From Polyangium fumosum (GTDB taxonomy: Bacteria; Myxococcota_A; Polyangia; Polyangiales; Polyangiaceae): a stretch of DNA of 64,000 nucleotides. Location of the stretch: positions 46,493 to 110,492 of the forward strand of contig NZ_SSMQ01000042.1 of the NCBI RefSeq assembly GCF_005144585.1. The letters run 5' to 3'. The first letter of the stretch is position 1. Every line of letters starts with the position of its first letter. Positions 7,355 through 15,843 of this stretch are shown here, in pieces. The translations under genes were made by a program, and so were the position numbers. The notes under the pieces are model-generated. The model made no database searches. It was not told the DNA's origin and saw only the letters and a list, made by a program, of their open reading frames with translations.

Positions 7355-9289
7355 TCAGAAGCTCAGGTAGGTCTGATCCTTGAGGCCACGCTCGTAATCG
7401 GCGAGCAGGCGCATGCCCTCGGTGGGCTTGAGGAGGTCCTGCTTGATCGCGCCGTCGACCTGGGCCTTCACCTTCGCGATGAGGCTCTGCGTGTCGTACT
7501 GCGTCATCGCGAGGACCTCGCGGATCTGGTTCCCCGCGATCGTCTCCTCGATGTAGTAGCCGCACTCCTCGTCGTCATCGAGGAAGACGTGCACCTCGTT
7601 CACCCGGCCGAACAGGTTGTGGATGTCGCCCATGATGTCCTGGTAGGCGCCGGTGAGGAAGATGCCGAGGTAATACGGCTCGTCGCCGCGCAGCGCGTGG
7701 AGCGGCAACGTCTCCTTCACGTCGGAGAGGTCGATGAACTTCGAGACCTTGCCCTCCGAGTCGCACGTGATGTCGACGAGCGTGCTCTCCGCGCCCGGCC
7801 GCTCGTGCAGCCGGTGGATCGGCACGACCGGGAAGAGCGCGCCGAGCGCCCAGTGATCGAGCAGCGACTGGAACACCGAGAAGTTGCAGATGTACTGGTC
7901 GGCGAGCTTGTTTCGTAGCTCGACGACGTCTTCCGGGATCTCCGCGGGATCGAGCGCGGCGATGAGCTTCTGCATGCGCTCGGCGGTCTCCCAGAAGAGG
8001 GCCTCCACCCGCGCCTTCACGTCGAGGTTCAAGAGGCCGAGCTCGAACATCTTCTGCGACTCCTCCTTCACCTGGAGGATGTCGTGCCACGACTCGGCGA
8101 GGTTCTGGACGGAGAGGCTGTCGCGCGTGTCGAGCACGTTCCGGATGAGCTTGTGCTCCTCCGTCTGGATGTCGATCGGCGCCTCCGGGGTCTTCTCGAT
8201 CGAGCCGAACGCTTGCACCACGAGCACCGAGTGGTGCGCGACGATCGCGCGCCCCGACTCGCTCACGATGTTCGGGTGCGGGACCTTCTCGTCGTCGCAG
8301 ATGTCCGCGATGTTGAAGACGATGTCGCGCGCGTACTCCTCCACGGAGTAGTTCATGGACGAATGAAACGTCGATCGCGAGCCGTCGTAGTCGATCGCGA
8401 GGCCGCCGCCGACGTCCATGTACTCAATGCGGTGCCCCATCTTGCGCAGCTTCGCGTAGTGCCGCGCCGCCTCGCGCACCGCGCGCTTGATGACGAGGAT
8501 GTCCGGGACCTGCGAGCCGATGTGGAAGTGCAGGAGCTTGAACGCCGAGCTCATGCCCGCCTCCGCGAGGATCGCGCAGGCCGCGAGGATCTCGGCCGTG
8601 GACAGGCCGAACTTCGCGTGCTCGCCGCCGCTCTCGGCCCACTTGCCGGCGCCTTGCGTCATGAGCCGGACGCGCAGGCCGAGCATCGGCTCCACGTTCA
8701 TTTCCTTTGCAACACGAACGATCGTCCGCACCTCGGAGAGCTTCTCCGCGACGAGGATGACCTTCTTGCCGAGCTTGCGGCCGATCATCGCGGTGCGGAT
8801 GAAGTTTTCGTCCTTGTAGCCGTTGCAGACGATGAGCGACTCGTTGTCGGTGTGGACGCTGAGCCCCGCGAAGAGCTCGGGCTTCGAGCCGACTTCGAGG
8901 CCGTAGTGGTAGGTCCGGCCCGCTTCGAGGATCTCCTCCACGACCTCCTTGAGCTGGTTCACCTTGATGGGGAACACCCCGCGGTAGGTGCCGCGGAACT
9001 TGAGGTCGGAGATGGCGCGGTTGAACGCTTCGTTCAGCGTGCGCACGCGGTGGTGCAAGAGATCCTGGAAGCGGATCAGGAGCGGCGTGCGCAGGCCCTG
9101 CTCACGCGCCTCTTCGACGACGTCGATGAGGGCGATCTTGCGACCACGCTCCTGCAGGGGCGCCGCCGTGATGTTCCCCGTGGGGTTCACGTCGAAGTAG
9201 CCGCGGCCCCAGCGGTCGATCATGTAAAGGGCCTTCGCGTCGTCGGTGCTCCACGCGTCGGTGTCGGTGTCGTGATGGCTGCTGGTCAA
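7355..9289 (-). CDS. speA: Biosynthetic arginine decarboxylase
   Basis: 644 aa, close to the 630-660 aa of the SpeA family (PLP-dependent fold III). It converts arginine to agmatine and CO2, the first step of agmatine-route polyamine synthesis. The PLP lysine is K109 in VFPIKVNQ. GLEVGSKPELFAGL, NGYKDENFIR, LLHFHIGSQ, DVGGGLAIDYDGS and SESGRAIVAHH are the hallmark blocks, with the C-terminal ECGYYIEETI also present. The start is TTG at 9289, supported by GGGAGACG about 8 nt upstream; the next ATG (residue 23) would cut into the conserved N-terminus. The repeat element begins 8 nt after its stop codon. No agmatine hydrolase gene is nearby. Confidence 0.96.
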   Translation of the reverse strand: MTSSHHDTDTDAWSTDDAKALYMIDRWGRGYFDVNPTGNITAAPLQERGRKIALIDVVEEAREQGLRTPLLIRFQDLLHHRVRTLNEAFNRAISDLKFRGTYRGVFPIKVNQLKEVVEEILEAGRTYHYGLEVGSKPELFAGLSVHTDNESLIVCNGYKDENFIRTAMIGRKLGKKVILVAEKLSEVRTIVRVAKEMNVEPMLGLRVRLMTQGAGKWAESGGEHAKFGLSTAEILAACAILAEAGMSSAFKLLHFHIGSQVPDILVIKRAVREAARHYAKLRKMGHRIEYMDVGGGLAIDYDGSRSTFHSSMNYSVEEYARDIVFNIADICDDEKVPHPNIVSESGRAIVAHHSVLVVQAFGSIEKTPEAPIDIQTEEHKLIRNVLDTRDSLSVQNLAESWHDILQVKEESQKMFELGLLNLDVKARVEALFWETAERMQKLIAALDPAEIPEDVVELRNKLADQYICNFSVFQSLLDHWALGALFPVVPIHRLHERPGAESTLVDITCDSEGKVSKFIDLSDVKETLPLHALRGDEPYYLGIFLTGAYQDIMGDIHNLFGRVNEVHVFLDDDEECGYYIEETIAGNQIREVLAMTQYDTQSLIAKVKAQVDGAIKQDLLKPTEGMRLLADYERGLKDQTYLSF

Positions 9290-9549
9290 CGTCTTCGTCT
9301 CCCTTGGGACCCGAGGGCCATGGCCCTTGCGCGACGTGCTGTTCGGGGCAGAGCTTCCTCGCAGCGCGCGAGGAAACCAGGGGCGGCTTTGAGCGTGAAA
9401 TGCTGTGCGGTGGACGTCGGTCTTCCGGTACGTCCGTGCTGCGGCTCAATACGCCAGGAAGGCCGAACCTTCAAGGGTGGGGTAGGGTGCCGCGAGGACG
9501 GGACAGACGGACGGGAGGAGAGGCGGAAGGAGGTGCCGGGAGGGGTGGG

Positions 9550-9918
9550 TCAGGCCTTGGCGGCCGTGGCGGCCTTGGCGCGCTTGGAAGCGGCCTTGTA
9601 GTGGTCGTAGAGGCGCGGGACGGGGTAAGCCTCGAGGCGCTTCTTGTACCCCGCGTCCTTCGACCGGTTCTCGGCCGTCAAGATCGCGTCGATGAGCTTC
9701 GCCCGGGTGCCGAACTTCTCCTTGACCTCGGAGAACGTGGCGTGGAGGCGCAGGAGCTTGGCGTTCGAGACGTGATCGAGGCCCTTGTCGCCGCCGCGGT
9801 CCGAGCTCGTCCGGCCGACCCACAGGTCCTCCGTCATGAAGCCCTTGACCGCCTCGACGAGCTTCGCCTTCTCGCTGAACTTCTCCTTCACGATCGCGAG
9901 CGGTGCCTTGCGTGCCAT
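9550..9918 (-). CDS. Small Lys-rich protein with an internal duplication
   Basis: 122 aa from ATG at 9918, preceded by a near-perfect ribosome binding site (GGAGGTAACGAC), suggesting high expression. I do not recognise the family. Two segments repeat each other: residues 10-24 (VKEKFSEKAKLVEAV) and 65-79 (VKEKFGTRAKLIDAI), about 55 residues apart, so it is probably built from two similar helical units. The tail is Ala/Lys-rich (ASKRAKAATAAKA), like small nucleoid-associated proteins. No signal peptide or membrane helix. The longer ORF upstream to 10218 lacks coding character and overlaps the divergent ferritin-like gene. Confidence 0.75.
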   Translation of the reverse strand: MARKAPLAIVKEKFSEKAKLVEAVKGFMTEDLWVGRTSSDRGGDKGLDHVSNAKLLRLHATFSEVKEKFGTRAKLIDAILTAENRSKDAGYKKRLEAYPVPRLYDHYKAASKRAKAATAAKA

Positions 9919-10180
9919 GTCGTTACCTCCGTGTTGCGCGAGATCACTCGCGCGGTGATGGATAGGGGGCGCCATGTAGCAGACAGGGAGGGGGGAGCGC
10001 AAGCCGCCCGGGGGAGGGTGACTTGGGCGCTCGGGGTTCGCCTGGGCGCGCGCGCTCGGGGCCCCGTCTGGCAGGAAAAACCTCCCGTGGCCCGCGCGAC
10101 GCTTGCGGGTGATACGTGGCCTCGCCACGTAGCCCCCGAGGGCGCGGTGCCCTCCACGGGACGAAAGGGAAGAGGCGGAC

Positions 10181-10675
10181 ATGGACGAGAAGATCATCCA
10201 GTGTCTGAACGAGCTCATCGCGCTCGATCTCGCGTGCTCCGCGGCCTACGAGGTGGCGTGTGGGGTCTGCCGAGACGAGGAGATTAAGGGGACGTTCTCC
10301 GCGTTCCGGGAGGACCACCTCCGGCACGTGCGCGAGCTCGGCGAGCACGTCCGCAGCGCGGGCATCGAACCTCCGAGCGAGCTCGATACGAAGGGCGTGA
10401 TCGTCCAGGGGTTCACCACGCTCGCCTCGCAGGAGGACCGGACGGCGGTGCTGTCGATGCGCGGCAACGAGGAGCTCTCGAACAACGCGTACGCGTCGGC
10501 GTTGCGCGCGGGGCTGCCGGAGGAAATCCGCGCGCTCGTCGCGGCGAACTTCGAGGACGAACGGCGGCACATGAGCTGGATCCGCGGCACCGTGCTCCTG
10601 CGCGGCTGGGACGTCGAGCAGCCGGAGATCCGCGAGCTCGCGGCCGAGGCGCGAGGGGCGCGCAAGGCTGCCTGA
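10181..10675 (+). CDS. Ferritin-like protein (DUF2383 type)
   Basis: 164 aa, four-helix bundle. Candidate di-iron ligands follow the family spacing: E24 in SAAYE, E44 and H46/H49 in FREDHLRH, E97/E98 in GNEELSNNAY, and E125/H130 in NFEDERRHMSW. Family members are small ferritin/rubrerythrin relatives; a role in iron or peroxide handling is inference. No rubredoxin domain. AGAGGCGGAC precedes the ATG. It is transcribed divergently from the Lys-rich protein across a 262-bp gap (9919-10180) in which I see no further gene. Confidence 0.85.
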   Translation: MDEKIIQCLNELIALDLACSAAYEVACGVCRDEEIKGTFSAFREDHLRHVRELGEHVRSAGIEPPSELDTKGVIVQGFTTLASQEDRTAVLSMRGNEELSNNAYASALRAGLPEEIRALVAANFEDERRHMSWIRGTVLLRGWDVEQPEIRELAAEARGARKAA

Positions 10676-10725
10676 CGAGGGCGTGCGGAGGGCGTGGCCG
10701 TTCTGCCATGGTACGTTCCCGACCC

Positions 10726-11553
10726 ATGCACGAGGTGTTCACGTCGAGGCCCGCGACAGCGGCCGACTACGACGTTTACGCGCGTCTGCTTCCAGAGCTC
10801 GGCGTCGATGATCCCACGCTGCCGCGCGAGGCATGGGCCGTCGATCTCATGCCGCATACCCTGATCCTGGAGCGAGGCGGCGACATCGCGGGGTATGCGT
10901 ACGTCGTGGCCCTGAAGGAGACGGGCTACGTGCGTCACGTGGTGGTCGCGCCCGAGGCACGCGGCAAAGGCGGAGGGCGCGCGCTGCTGCGGGCGAGCGC
11001 CGAGCGATTCCGCGCGGCCGGATGCTCGCGCTGGTGCCTCAACGTGAAGGTCGGCAACGTCGTCGCGATCGCGCTGTATTCGTCCGTCGGCATGACCAGG
11101 AACTACGCGTCCACGGCGATGCGGCTCGGCTGGAACGTGCTTTCGCGCTTGCCAGGCGGCGAGCAGGGGATCATGGCGCGGAGGGTCGAGCCGCATGAGG
11201 ACGCCGCGCTGGAGGCGGCCTTTGGCCTGCCCCTCGGTACGATCGCGCTGAACCGCGCGCGGGCAGGGGCGGTGCTCCTGCGCCTCGTCGATGCGGCCCG
11301 GCCGGACGAGGCGCGGCTCGGGATCGCGTGCTTCCATCCGAGCTACCCGGGGTCATTCCCGTTCCGCGTGGCCAGGCCGACGCTCGCGCGGCCGCTGCTC
11401 GAAGCCGTCCGAGCGCATGCGCCGCCGGAGCAAGACGTCACGCATGTCGTGGTGGAGGACGACGCCGAGACGAAACGGGCGCTCGTCGAGGCAGGCGCGT
11501 TGGTGCGGGTCGAGATCCTCAACATGGGAGGCCCGATCCCGGAACGCGTTTGA
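10726..11553 (+). CDS. GNAT-family N-acetyltransferase
   Basis: About 275 aa from ATG at 10726 (ATG at 10708 adds six residues). The N-terminal half is a GNAT domain: VRHVVVAPEARGKGGGRALL is motif A with the acetyl-CoA pyrophosphate loop (R/Q-x-x-G-x-G/A form), followed by NVKVGNVVAIALYSSVGM, the usual motif B helix. The C-terminal 130 residues are a second, poorly conserved module, possibly a degenerate GNAT fold; this is seen in tandem GNAT proteins. The substrate is unknown. It ends 23 nt before the convergent TPR/HEAT gene. Confidence 0.82.
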   Translation: MHEVFTSRPATAADYDVYARLLPELGVDDPTLPREAWAVDLMPHTLILERGGDIAGYAYVVALKETGYVRHVVVAPEARGKGGGRALLRASAERFRAAGCSRWCLNVKVGNVVAIALYSSVGMTRNYASTAMRLGWNVLSRLPGGEQGIMARRVEPHEDAALEAAFGLPLGTIALNRARAGAVLLRLVDAARPDEARLGIACFHPSYPGSFPFRVARPTLARPLLEAVRAHAPPEQDVTHVVVEDDAETKRALVEAGALVRVEILNMGGPIPERV

Positions 11554-11576
11554 CGGGACGGAAACGACTCCGTCCC

Positions 11577-14500
11577 TCAGTTCGTGGTTTTGCCGGCGAG
11601 CAGGTCCGCGGCCGTCTTGCGGATGCGCGGCTCCGGGTCGCTCGCGGAGAGCTTGCGCAGGATGGGCTCGGCGGCGGCGCGATCGAGCGAGGCCATCGAG
11701 AGGGCTGCGGCCTCGCGCACGAGGGCATACGGGTCCTCTTGCGCGATCGTGGTGAGGGTCTCGAACGCGACCCGGCCCGTCGCGCCCGCGCCGAGGCGGC
11801 CGAGCGCTTCGGCGGCGCGCACACGGAGCGGCCAGCTCGGCGCTTCACGGCCGAGGCGCGCGACGGCGGAAATGGTGGCCGGGTGTTTGACCCGGCCGAG
11901 CGCGGCGAGCGCCGCCCGTCGCACGCTCTCCTCGGGATCGGAGAGCGCGTCGATCACGGCGTCCTGCGCCTCCTTTTCGGGCCTCCGCGCGAGGAGCTCG
12001 ACCGCGCGCGTGCGGACCTCGAGCGCCGGATGGCGGACGAGCGCGACGAACGCAGGCACGACGGCCGCGGCGATGCGCTCGATCGCGGCCGAGGTCGCGC
12101 GCGCCGATTCGGGGTCGAGTTTGTCGTCGGGGCCGAGGAGCGGCGCGAGGGACAGCTCTACGTCGTTCGCAAGGAGCGCGTCCGCGACGACGCGCGCGCG
12201 ATCGGGCGAGGTCGAGGCTGCGGCCACGGCGGCTCGTTCGAGCGAGGGCGCGAGCGCGACGAGCGCGCGGGCGCGGGCTCCCGCGACGCGCGCCGCGTCC
12301 GGGCCGAGGCCTGCGAGGATCTCCTTCATGGAGAGCGGACCATCGGGCACGGGCAGCGCCTCGCCCGTGCGGGAGAAGTTTTTCGTGGCGAGGGCGGTCG
12401 CGGCCGCGACGGCGGTGCGGCGCATCGACTCGTCGGTCGCGAACAGGCTCGACGCGAGGGCGTTCTCGGCCGAGGCGCTCTGCGCGGCGTCACCCTTCGG
12501 CGCGAGGCGCGCGAGGGCGACGAGGGCCGCTTGCCGGAGGACCGGCTCGTTCGTGTCGGCGAGCGCGACGAGCATGTGGAGGTTGTCGCTCTGCGAGGTG
12601 CCGAGCTCCGCGAGCGCGTGCACGGCGGCGGCGCGCGCGGTGGCGCCGGCCTCGGGCGCGCGGGCGAGGGCCACGAGCGCGGTCGTGTATTTCTTGTCGT
12701 GCGTGAGCCCGAGGCCGAGGGCCGCGACGCCGCGCACCTCCGGCGAGGTCGAGCCGAGAAGTTTGACCAGCAAAGGTTCGGCCTTCTTGTCGCCCATGCG
12801 CGCCACGCCCCAGGCCGCGGCGACGGCGATGGAGTCGCTCGGCAGGAGGGCCGCGCCCGTGTCCTTCGGCGCGAGCATCTGCTCGTACCGCGGCAGGATC
12901 GACGGGTCGCGCAGGGCGCCGCAGGCGATCATGGCCCGCACGCGCAGGCTCTTGTCGGCCTGGCCCGTCGCGTAGTTGTAGAGGGCCGGGCCGGCGCTCT
13001 TGTTCTCGACGTACGCGAGGACCTCGATCGCGATCTTCTGCTGCGACTCCTTGTCGTCGGCGAGCGCGTCGAGCAGCGGCTTGATCGCACGCGCGCCGAT
13101 CTTCCCGAGCTCCGCGCGGGCCGCCCGCGCTGCGGGCGACGTGCCGCCCTCGTGGCGCACCTTCTGCACGAGCGGCAGCGTCATCGCGCCGTAAAGCTCG
13201 ACGAGCAGGCGCCGGTAGATGCCCTTCTGCGGGTTGCCGACGGCGACGGGCAAGAGCTCGCGTTCGAGCGATTCGAGCGAGTTCTTGCCGAGGTTGATCT
13301 GCATGCTCATGCGCGCCGCGCGCGAGACGAGCTCCTCGTCGGGCGAGGAGCGCACGACGCGGCGGAAGAGCCTGTCGGCCTCGTCGACCTGGCCACTCGA
13401 CAGGAGCAGCTCGGCGAGGTCGAAGTAGACCGGGAAGAGCCTGTCGTTCCGCTGGATGGCTTGCCTGTACTCGGCGATCGCGTGCGGAAAATCCTGCCGC
13501 CGTCGGTACATGTCGCCGAGCTTCTGGTGGCCGTTCGCGTCCTCGGGCGAGAGCTCGACGGCGCGCGCCGCGTACTTGATGGAATCGTCGTCGCGGTAGA
13601 GCTCGGCCGCGTACTGGGCCATGCGCTGGTAGAACTCGCGCGCGCGCTTCGGGTTCACCTCGACGAGCTTTTCGAGGACGCCGATCGCGCCGAGCAGGTT
13701 CTGCTCCAGCACGAGGATCCGTTCGAGCGCGAGCAGGCTCTCCTCGTCGCCGGGCGCGAGCTCGGTGACCTTGCGCAACGTGGCCTCGGCGTCCGCGAGG
13801 CGATGCAGGCGGCGCTGCACCTCGGCGAGCAGCCGGCCGGCTTCGAGGTCGGGCGGGGTGCCGTTGAAGCGCGCGGTGAGCGGCGCGACGCGGCTCGGCA
13901 GCTCGTGCGCGAGCGACCACAGGCTCACGATGTGCGTGCGCGCCTCGCGTGCGAGGAGTTTGTCGTTCTGCGACCCGGCGAGCAGCTCCTCCCAGATCAC
14001 GCGCGCCTCGGCGTACCGCTGCGCCGCGCTGCCGAGCGTCGCGGCCGTGCGCTCGATCGCGACGGCGAGGTTTTTCTTGTACCGGACGTTGGTCGGTTCG
14101 AGCTGGACGGCCTCGCGCAGCGCGTTCAGCGCTTCGAGCGGCATGTCGTGGTCGAGGTAGACCTCGCCGAGGAGGGAGTTCGCCCGCGCGCGGTTCGGCA
14201 CGACCTGCTTGATGCGCGCCCACGTCTCCAGCGCCTTTTTTTTGTCGCCGGCCTGGTAGTAGCGATCGCCGAGGTCGACGATGTACGTGTGGTCGGCGCC
14301 GCCGGAGGCCGCGAGCTTCTGCAGGACCTTGAGGGCCTTGTCCTTCTCCTCGACGCGCTCGTAGAAGTCGGCGACGGCGGCGAGGATCTCGGGCTCGCTG
14401 CCGACGCGCGCCTCGAGCTCGGTCAGGAGCTTCAGCGCCTTCGGGCGATCGCCGCGCTGGATGAGCGTCTCGCAGAGCTCGAAGACGAAGTCCGGGTTGC

Positions 14501-15722
14501 CGGGCGCGGCCTTGATGAGCGCCTCGTATTCCTTGATCGCCGCGTCGAGCTCGCCCGCGGTCTGCAGGAGGTGCACGAGCTTCAGGCGTACGTCGATCGC
14601 GCGGCTGTCGATGCCGAGCACCTTGCGGTACGTGGCGATCGCCTTGTCGACGTCGCCGGTCTCTTCGTAGAGGCCGCCCAGCGTGGCGAGGCGCTGCGCG
14701 TCCTGCGCCTTTTCGGCTTCGAGGATCGGGATGAGCTCGGCGAGCTTGCCTTCGGCGCGGAAGGCGTCGGTCATGATGACCAGGATCTCGGCGCGCACGC
14801 CGGCCGCGCCGCCCGCGACCGTGAGCGCGCGCTTGAGCACGCTGAGCGCCTCCTCGGTCTTCTTCTGCCGCGCGAGGACCTGGCCGAGATCGCGGAGCGC
14901 CGGCGCGAGGGCGCGGTTGTCGCCGGCGGCCGCTTTCACGAGCTCGCGGAACTCGACCTCGGCGCGATCGTAGAGCGAGCGCGCGAGCAGCTCCCGGCCG
15001 AGCTCGGCCTTCACGAAGAGCGAGCCCTGCGCGGCCTTCACGAGCGCGTCGTGGTGCTTCTTCGCGGCCTCGAAGTCCTTCAGATCGAGGCAAAGCCCGA
15101 GGAGCGTGCGTGTCGTCTGCTCGAAGTCCGGGCCGGGCTTGAGCAGGGCGAGGGCTTTTTCGTAGCTCGCGCGGGAGGCGGACTTGTCGCCGCGCTCGGA
15201 CTGGAGCTGCGCGAGGGCGAGGATGGCCTGCGGATCGTTCGGCTTCTCGGCGATCGCGGCCTCGTACGTCTTGACGGCGTCCTCAGGGCGGCCGTCGAGC
15301 TTGTAGATGCCGGCGAGCGCGACCTTCGCGGCCCAGGCGTCGGTGCCCGGCGTGGCGGCACGTTTTTCGAACTCCTCGACGAGCTTCTTGATGTTGCCGT
15401 CGCGCTCCCGATAGAGCTGCGAGAGCCGCTGGAGCGGGAACGGCGCGCTCGGCTGCGAGATGACGATCGCCGTGTACCGCGCGATGAGCGCGTCGCTCCC
15501 CGGGCCTTTGCCCGTCGCGTCGGCGTCGCCCTGCGGCTGCTTCGGCTGCTTCGGCTGCGCGGGCCGGCTCCCGCCGCCGGGCTGCGGGTTCGGCTTCGGG
15601 GGCTTCTTGCGGTTGCGCCCGGACGGGTCGAAGTCTGCGGCCTCGGCGCTGGGCGGCGCGAGGACGGTCGCGGCGAAGGGCAAGCCGAGGAGCAAGCAGC
15701 CGGCGAGGACGTGGGAGCGCAC
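11577..15722 (-). CDS. Giant secreted TPR and HEAT-repeat protein
   Basis: 1381 aa from GTG at 15722. Residues 1-28 are a signal peptide ending AEAAD. Residues 30-75 are Pro/Gln/Lys-rich and disordered. From about 80 to 840 there are many TPR units, for example KVALAGIYKLDGRPEDAVKT, YYQAGDKKKALETWARIKQV, and HQKLGDMYRRRQDFPHAIAEY. From about 850 to the end there are HEAT-like repeats typified by ALEVRTRAVELLARR, DPEESVRRAALAALGRVK and REAAALSMASL. It is probably a periplasmic or outer-membrane-associated scaffold. Both modules are generic protein-binding folds and no enzyme motif is visible. The very long reverse-strand ORF over this gene is a GC-content artefact. Confidence 0.9.
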   Translation of the reverse strand: MRSHVLAGCLLLGLPFAATVLAPPSAEAADFDPSGRNRKKPPKPNPQPGGGSRPAQPKQPKQPQGDADATGKGPGSDALIARYTAIVISQPSAPFPLQRLSQLYRERDGNIKKLVEEFEKRAATPGTDAWAAKVALAGIYKLDGRPEDAVKTYEAAIAEKPNDPQAILALAQLQSERGDKSASRASYEKALALLKPGPDFEQTTRTLLGLCLDLKDFEAAKKHHDALVKAAQGSLFVKAELGRELLARSLYDRAEVEFRELVKAAAGDNRALAPALRDLGQVLARQKKTEEALSVLKRALTVAGGAAGVRAEILVIMTDAFRAEGKLAELIPILEAEKAQDAQRLATLGGLYEETGDVDKAIATYRKVLGIDSRAIDVRLKLVHLLQTAGELDAAIKEYEALIKAAPGNPDFVFELCETLIQRGDRPKALKLLTELEARVGSEPEILAAVADFYERVEEKDKALKVLQKLAASGGADHTYIVDLGDRYYQAGDKKKALETWARIKQVVPNRARANSLLGEVYLDHDMPLEALNALREAVQLEPTNVRYKKNLAVAIERTAATLGSAAQRYAEARVIWEELLAGSQNDKLLAREARTHIVSLWSLAHELPSRVAPLTARFNGTPPDLEAGRLLAEVQRRLHRLADAEATLRKVTELAPGDEESLLALERILVLEQNLLGAIGVLEKLVEVNPKRAREFYQRMAQYAAELYRDDDSIKYAARAVELSPEDANGHQKLGDMYRRRQDFPHAIAEYRQAIQRNDRLFPVYFDLAELLLSSGQVDEADRLFRRVVRSSPDEELVSRAARMSMQINLGKNSLESLERELLPVAVGNPQKGIYRRLLVELYGAMTLPLVQKVRHEGGTSPAARAARAELGKIGARAIKPLLDALADDKESQQKIAIEVLAYVENKSAGPALYNYATGQADKSLRVRAMIACGALRDPSILPRYEQMLAPKDTGAALLPSDSIAVAAAWGVARMGDKKAEPLLVKLLGSTSPEVRGVAALGLGLTHDKKYTTALVALARAPEAGATARAAAVHALAELGTSQSDNLHMLVALADTNEPVLRQAALVALARLAPKGDAAQSASAENALASSLFATDESMRRTAVAAATALATKNFSRTGEALPVPDGPLSMKEILAGLGPDAARVAGARARALVALAPSLERAAVAAASTSPDRARVVADALLANDVELSLAPLLGPDDKLDPESARATSAAIERIAAAVVPAFVALVRHPALEVRTRAVELLARRPEKEAQDAVIDALSDPEESVRRAALAALGRVKHPATISAVARLGREAPSWPLRVRAAEALGRLGAGATGRVAFETLTTIAQEDPYALVREAAALSMASLDRAAAEPILRKLSASDPEPRIRKTAADLLAGKTTN

Positions 15723-15843
15723 GAGCGCAGGGTATCACGCGGAGACGCGTCGAGCCTGCTCGCACCACGCGGCGCGGGCGGGCCCGTCCGCGCGCCCTGG
15801 GAAGCCCGGCATCACGGGACATTCTCCGCGGACGCACGTGGTC

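Noticed and set aside
7069..7383. Short ORFs within the hairpin repeats (MNCAxRSSS-type readings here and at 22930-23300)
   Set aside because: They arise from the palindromes themselves: similar readings occur on both strands of all copies and follow the hairpin, not codon, pattern. They are likely mis-annotated as proteins elsewhere.
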